DNA from: Nissolia schottii
Taxonomy: Eukaryota > Streptophyta > Magnoliopsida > Fabales > Fabaceae
Direction of reading: 5' to 3'
DNA length: 64,000 bases
NCBI GenBank assembly: GCA_003254905.1
Contig: QANU01094629.1
Span: 6,704-70,703, forward strand
Below, in pieces: positions 59,420 through 64,000 of this stretch. Under the pieces are notes generated by a model. The model was given only the letters and a program-made list of their open reading frames with translations. It was not told the origin of the DNA and made no database searches. Made by a program: the position numbers and the translations under genes. How positions within the stretch are numbered: the first letter of the stretch is position 1; each line of letters opens with the position of its first letter.

Positions 59420-60176
59420 TCGTTATTACATGGTGGTTTCTTAATTGTATTACGAGGTAAATTTCTCTTGTTAAATCTTTCTTTTGATAATTTTTTATTT
59501 TTAGAATTAAAATTACTAAATTTTATCATTATTTAATAAATTTTTTATTAGTCAAATCAGTAAAAGAATTAACTTGTAAGAGATTTAGTGAATGCAAATA
59601 TTATATTAAAAATATTAATTTATTATAATAAATTATATGTCATATTAAATAATGAAATAATGATTGATGAATTTGATTCTACAATATTTCAAAAACAAAG
59701 AAATTTAGTAAAAAAGGGTATTTCCTCTTGAATTTTGGTGAAAAACCACACTATATTAATAAAGATAACTTTGACCATGTAGAAATGTTTGTCGTTAATA
59801 TTGCATTAGAGAAATTTCTAAACCTAATAAACAAGAATTTCTAGGCTTGGTTGGATTTTTTTATTAATTTGTTTTTTATTTTTCAGTTTTATGAAGAAAA
59901 AATTATTGAATATAATAAAAATAATAAAGGGGATTTCCCTTTTTGGTGTCCAATTTTTCTCCTTTTTATCCTTGTCCACCGTCTTACATTTTGAGTAGTT
60001 ATTTAACCCATTATATAATTTTTTTTATTTTTTATATGTAACTGCTTTTAAAAAAATTATCTTAAAAAAAATCTTATTCCCTTAAAATTTAACCTCTTAC
60101 ACTTTCAAATTATATTTTTTTAATTTTCACTGTCTCTTTTTTCTTTCACATTGTTATTTATGTTTAATACTTGATT

Positions 60177-60230
<54 letters not shown>

Positions 60231-62040
60231 TTATAGTGCAACGTGGCTTGCAAGTCTTGCTTATTAAAAAAAAAAAATTTGGATTACAAATGCCATTATG
60301 AAACACATGAAGGCCATCAGGTGAGGCCACTCAGTGGGGCACTTGATACAATTAGGATTTCCCTAATTGTGATTTTCCTTTGTGGAAAAAAACCAAACAT
60401 TGGCTTCATATAAAAGCCATTCGACATTGAAACAAGCATTGTACGCTGCAAGTAATTGTTTCATCGAGAAAAACTATGTTCCTTTTTGTTTTGTTTTTGT
60501 TGAGTTTGCAAAGCTTGGAATCTCAATTGTTAGAGCAAGAAATATCGTTTCTCTTTGCCCTCTTCTCCTTCTTAATTTTTGTCAATTGAGTGAGTATTTT
60601 ATAATCGAGGGTGGAAGGGTTGGCATGGGGTATTCAAATTTTTGGCACTATTTATTTATGAAATTGGCACTGTCAGTGCCGATTTTAGACATTGTCTTAT
60701 TTTTTCTTGAAATCGGTTTGCAAACCACTTATTTAAGGTTCTGTGTTTTTTTTCTTAATTCCTGAAATCAGTTTGTAGACAACTGATTTCAAGTACTTTT
60801 GTGAAATTTTTTTTTATTTGAAATCTCCTTAACTCAGAATAGATTGTGCTGATTTCAAGTAACTACAGCTATACGTTTATAAAATAAAAACCTCAACCAT
60901 ATATACCTATTGGCAAACTATCATTGCCATATACATGTGTTAACCCCAAGTCATGGAGTTGAGGTGATGGATGTTGCTGGAGATGATTGGGAATCCTTAA
61001 ACGGAAATGATGTCTCAATGAATTTGACATATCTGAATAGAAAAATCTCTTTTGAATGGAGATTAAGAGGGACTTGTCTAGTTTAAGCCGTATATAGCCA
61101 TAGATAAACAAGTAGGTATAAAACCTCAGAGACTAAGTACTTCGCCTACATCATCAATTCCATGAAGGTTTCACTCTCTCCTCTACTCAAACCAAAATGC
61201 TTCGTCTCAAAAGTTTACAAGTCAATTTCTTTATTCAAAATGTTTACGAATTAATTGAAATGCAATTAGTGATCAATCATGACCTCTAAGCCTCCATTTT
61301 ATAAGGTAATAACATAACACTAATAATTAAATTCTCATTAACTTCGAAAAATACGGATTAAAAAATTGCTAAGGAATTAAGAATAAATGATATCAAAATT
61401 TTCAGTATGTTCAATGTATTAAAATTTTTATGTATTCTTTAAGAAGTGCAGCCACTTATAAGAAAAACTATAAAACTGATAAAAATTAGTGTGTGATTAT
61501 TGAGTACTTAGATAAATTGAGTTACATCCAATGATAAAGTTACACTTTATATAAAATGTCGCCTGTTATTGGATAAAGTATACCAAATAAATTGCTTTAT
61601 CATCATCCAATAATTTATTTTAAAAAGAATAGAATTTGTTTGGATTGACTAAAATAATACTTATTTTATTTATATTTTTAAGTATAATTTTTTTAAAGAG
61701 TTTTATTTACATTTACAATTTAATTTTGCTATTAAAGTCTAAATTCTCAAATTGCAACATCGTAAATCACAAAGCACTAATGAAATCTTGAAAGACCTCC
61801 ATAGCTTCTTCGAGGATAGCTTTTGAATATTTTATACATTGTAAAGGAATATTATGGTATAATATGCATAATTCGCATCTATGTGTCTTAGATAAATTAT
61901 TCTAAATATCAAACATAACTTATATATATAGTGTGGTACAAATATTTCAGGTAAATTGTTTCAGTGTGGTTATTTCTTCTAATCTTTGATATATTGAAAC
62001 TTTACCTTTGATTGTATTTTTTGTTAATATAATCTCACAA
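59151..62040. other. Intergenic DNA with AT microsatellites and repeat remnants
   Basis: (AT)n runs at 59377-59409 and 60181-60225; a (GTGTCTC)n run at 59340-59362. 60600-60860 has repeat text around GGCACTGTCAGTGCC and AAATCGGTTTGC. The 127-codon open stretch at 60382-60765 overlaps this repeat and is not supported as a gene. Confidence 0.5.
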
Positions 62041-63533
62041 CATGTTGCATTTGCTATGGATTTAGCAATGAACCAAGTATTTCATATAACATATATTCCA
62101 GAATCAAGTATCTTTCCATTTCTCTTCCCTTTCCCTTTCCCTTCCTATTCCTTTTCCCATAACTTCATATCATGTGATATATTCCAATGGTTCTCATTGC
62201 TCTCTAAACCTTATAAAAGACATACATGATGTTATGTGACATAAGTTCTCAATTCCATGAATTTTTTTAGAAGTTTATCTCCTAACTTTGAAACTTGTTG
62301 CTTGATTAACAAATTATCTAATGATCAATCTAACATCAAATGACAACCCTTTAGCTCTAACATTTAGCTCAAACATAATGTAGGAACCTTATTTTACACC
62401 ATTAATAGTATCATATGATGAGTCAATATCCTTGCAATGGTCATGGAAAAGGAATCACAAGAGAAAAATGATAACGAAAGAAGAAAAACACCAATAAAAA
62501 ATCAAACCACGAAATTAATAACTAAAGATGGAATTAAAAAGATGATAATCATTTTAATATCATATATATATATATAATTTGCAAATACTTGTTTTACTTA
62601 TATTATACTCTCGTTTTATTATAAATAAATAATTATTTTCTCATTACACACTTATTACACTTTATATTATTAAAGCTCCATTTACTAAATTATTTAGCCC
62701 TTGAAAGTGTAAGTCTAAATCACTTTGGTCTGTAAACTTCAAACCGTGGCTTTTTAATCCTTGAAATTGTAAGTTGCTGGTTAAATTAGTCTCTAAATTC
62801 ATTATCATTATTGTATTATCATGTTTTTATTAATTTTTTGCATTAAATGAGAATGGGATAACAACAGAGGCTGTGTGACAATACTAAAAGCTAAAAATAT
62901 GGTTGTGACGTCACGAGCTACAAATCTTAGTTATTATAGCAGCTTCATTTATCACCATAACTACTTTGACGACTTCATTTGCAGTTTCATGTGCAATTAC
63001 AACTCATTTGATGTCTCAATTGTTGTTGTTGTCCCTTTTAATGTGATAAATAAATTAAAATGTAACAATACAGTAATGATAATAACATGAGGGACTAATT
63101 TGACCTACAACTTATAATTTCAAGGATTAAAAAGACAAAATTTAAATTTTAAATATCAAAATAACTCAAACTTAGGACCAAAATGAGCATTAAATTATTT
63201 TGATAACTTTATTTGTCCACGCATTGTGTGGATCTAAATCTAGTTGACATTAAGAATGAAGTAATTGTGTAGAATTTCATTTGTCTCTGAAAGTTGTTTC
63301 CACAGTTTGAGATGCCAACTTTCTTTCAAACAAATTTCTATTACCGACAATAATTTTATGCATAATACCACCCCTCAAACTTCAAACTACGCAAATGGCT
63401 TGGTAAAAGGGTAAAACTAAAAAACTTCTTATATCATAACGATGCACAAGTAATAAGCTATCTGAACTCCATATCCTTGCATATATCAGCTAAAAAATAG
63501 AATAGTTTGGATGTTGTTCCATATTTATCTTAC
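62041..63533. repeat. Duplicated 3' flank of the second UGT gene
   Basis: Colinear with about 55686-57159, diverged by scattered substitutions and small indels, and continuing directly into the homologous UGT C-terminal coding ends. This marks a tandem duplication unit that includes the gene and at least 1.5 kb of downstream DNA. Confidence 0.85.
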
Positions 63534-64000
63534 TTAAAACAAATCAGAATAGTTGGTTTTCTCAACTGCTCTTGACAACTTCAATGACTTCAGCTCATCT
63601 ATTAGCTGCATCAAGTTGTTGTAAGAGGATCCACCCTCATCTATGCTCTTCTTGGCAGCATCACCAAGTTCTCTTGCCCTCCTCCTCATTCCTATGCTCT
63701 CTTCTTCTTCTTCACTTCCCATCAACGTCGCCACAGCCTTCGCAATCTCTTCCCTCCTCACCGTTGCATCCTCGCCGACCGATGCCCAGAATTTGTTTAC
63801 CTTAGCCCCTGCTGCGACTCCAATCTTCAGGACATCAACTAGCAACTTCTCATTGTAAAATTGCTCAGCAAACATAGGCCATGTGATCATCGGCAAGCCA
63901 GCGCTCAAGCCTTCGAGTATTGAGTTCCAACCACAGTGAGTCACAATTCCTCCAATGGCAGGGTGCTCTAATATAAGCAGCTGTGGTGCCCAGTTCCATA
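63534..64000 (-). CDS. UGT73-type glycosyltransferase, C-terminal part (runs off window)
   Basis: The minus-strand frame is open from the window edge to TAA at 63534-63536, about 155 residues. It contains the PSPG donor-binding box: WAPQLLILEHPAIGG, VTHCGWNS, then GLSAGLPMITWPMFAEQF. Key positions are the first W, HCGWNS and the final E-Q, which contact UDP-sugar. After it follow the family features FYNEKLLVDVLKIGV and RREEIAKAV and a C-terminal helix ending TNYSDLF. UGT73 genes are usually intronless and about 480-500 aa, so roughly 330 residues lie beyond 64000. It shares its C-terminus and 3' flank with the split gene at 57160-58701, which places both in one tandem array. Acceptor (triterpenoid or flavonoid) cannot be told from this part. 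Confidence 0.93.
   Translation of the reverse strand, partial: WNWAPQLLILEHPAIGGIVTHCGWNSILEGLSAGLPMITWPMFAEQFYNEKLLVDVLKIGVAAGAKVNKFWASVGEDATVRREEIAKAVATLMGSEEEEESIGMRRRARELGDAAKKSIDEGGSSYNNLMQLIDELKSLKLSRAVEKTNYSDLF

Noticed and set aside
60382-60765. A 127-codon plus-strand reading frame
   Set aside because: It overlaps repeat text (GGCACTGTCAGTGCC and AAATCGGTTTGC words), and its composition is that of translated AT-rich DNA.

Overview
The window is nuclear DNA of a flowering plant, almost certainly a legume and most likely Glycine (soybean or a close relative). The basis is a Sirevirus-type copia element resembling the soybean SIRE1 group, intron-rich genes with plant splice sites, AT-rich intergenic DNA and a UGT73-type glycosyltransferase cluster; the genus is an inference from memory, not a search. 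It is draft assembly: two runs of N (42876-43421, 53462-53558) and five single N joins (6642, 14540, 41028, 57258, 58524).

Layout. 1-7275: 3' part of a Sirevirus-like copia element (integrase, RT/RNase H, envelope-like region, four polypurine tracts, long 3' LTR). 7276-17100: gene-free DNA holding two diverged 800-bp copies of one dispersed repeat, an inverted-repeat element and a minisatellite-like block. 17283-23850: SCAR/WAVE gene, ten exons, 1543 aa, with a duplicated exon just before the VCA tail. 25571-26729: small gene with a single Sel1-like repeat. 28.3-36.8 kb: Mutator-like inverted-repeat elements, seven 150-bp tandem repeats and an uncharacterised acidic reading frame. 37373-38791 (minus): GDP-L-fucose synthase. 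39.7-40.9 kb: decayed MuDR transposase. 41221-41292 (minus): tRNA-Gln(UUG). 42546-43762: long-TIR Mutator-like element with a 9-bp target duplication. 44270-46886: group I WRKY, a WRKY33 counterpart, with three W-boxes upstream and a conserved C-terminal motif lying in frame beyond its TGA. 48035-49796 (minus): CASP-like membrane protein. 50070-50803: hAT element. 51941-55005: short coding-poor LTR element with a TTTTG target duplication. 55.0-64.0 kb: remains of a UGT73-type cluster on the minus strand (one gene split by what looks like misassembly, one short relic, one gene running off the window).

The host genes are not an operon or pathway. They cover actin nucleation (SCAR), GDP-fucose supply for cell wall and glycans, defence transcription (WRKY33), membrane scaffolding (CASPL) and specialised-metabolite glycosylation. 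I found no convincing new multi-gene system. The most notable signals are the WRKY33 in-frame TGA followed by the conserved family tail, the extra in-frame exon in SCAR, and the exact 1265-bp duplication sitting inside the broken UGT gene.
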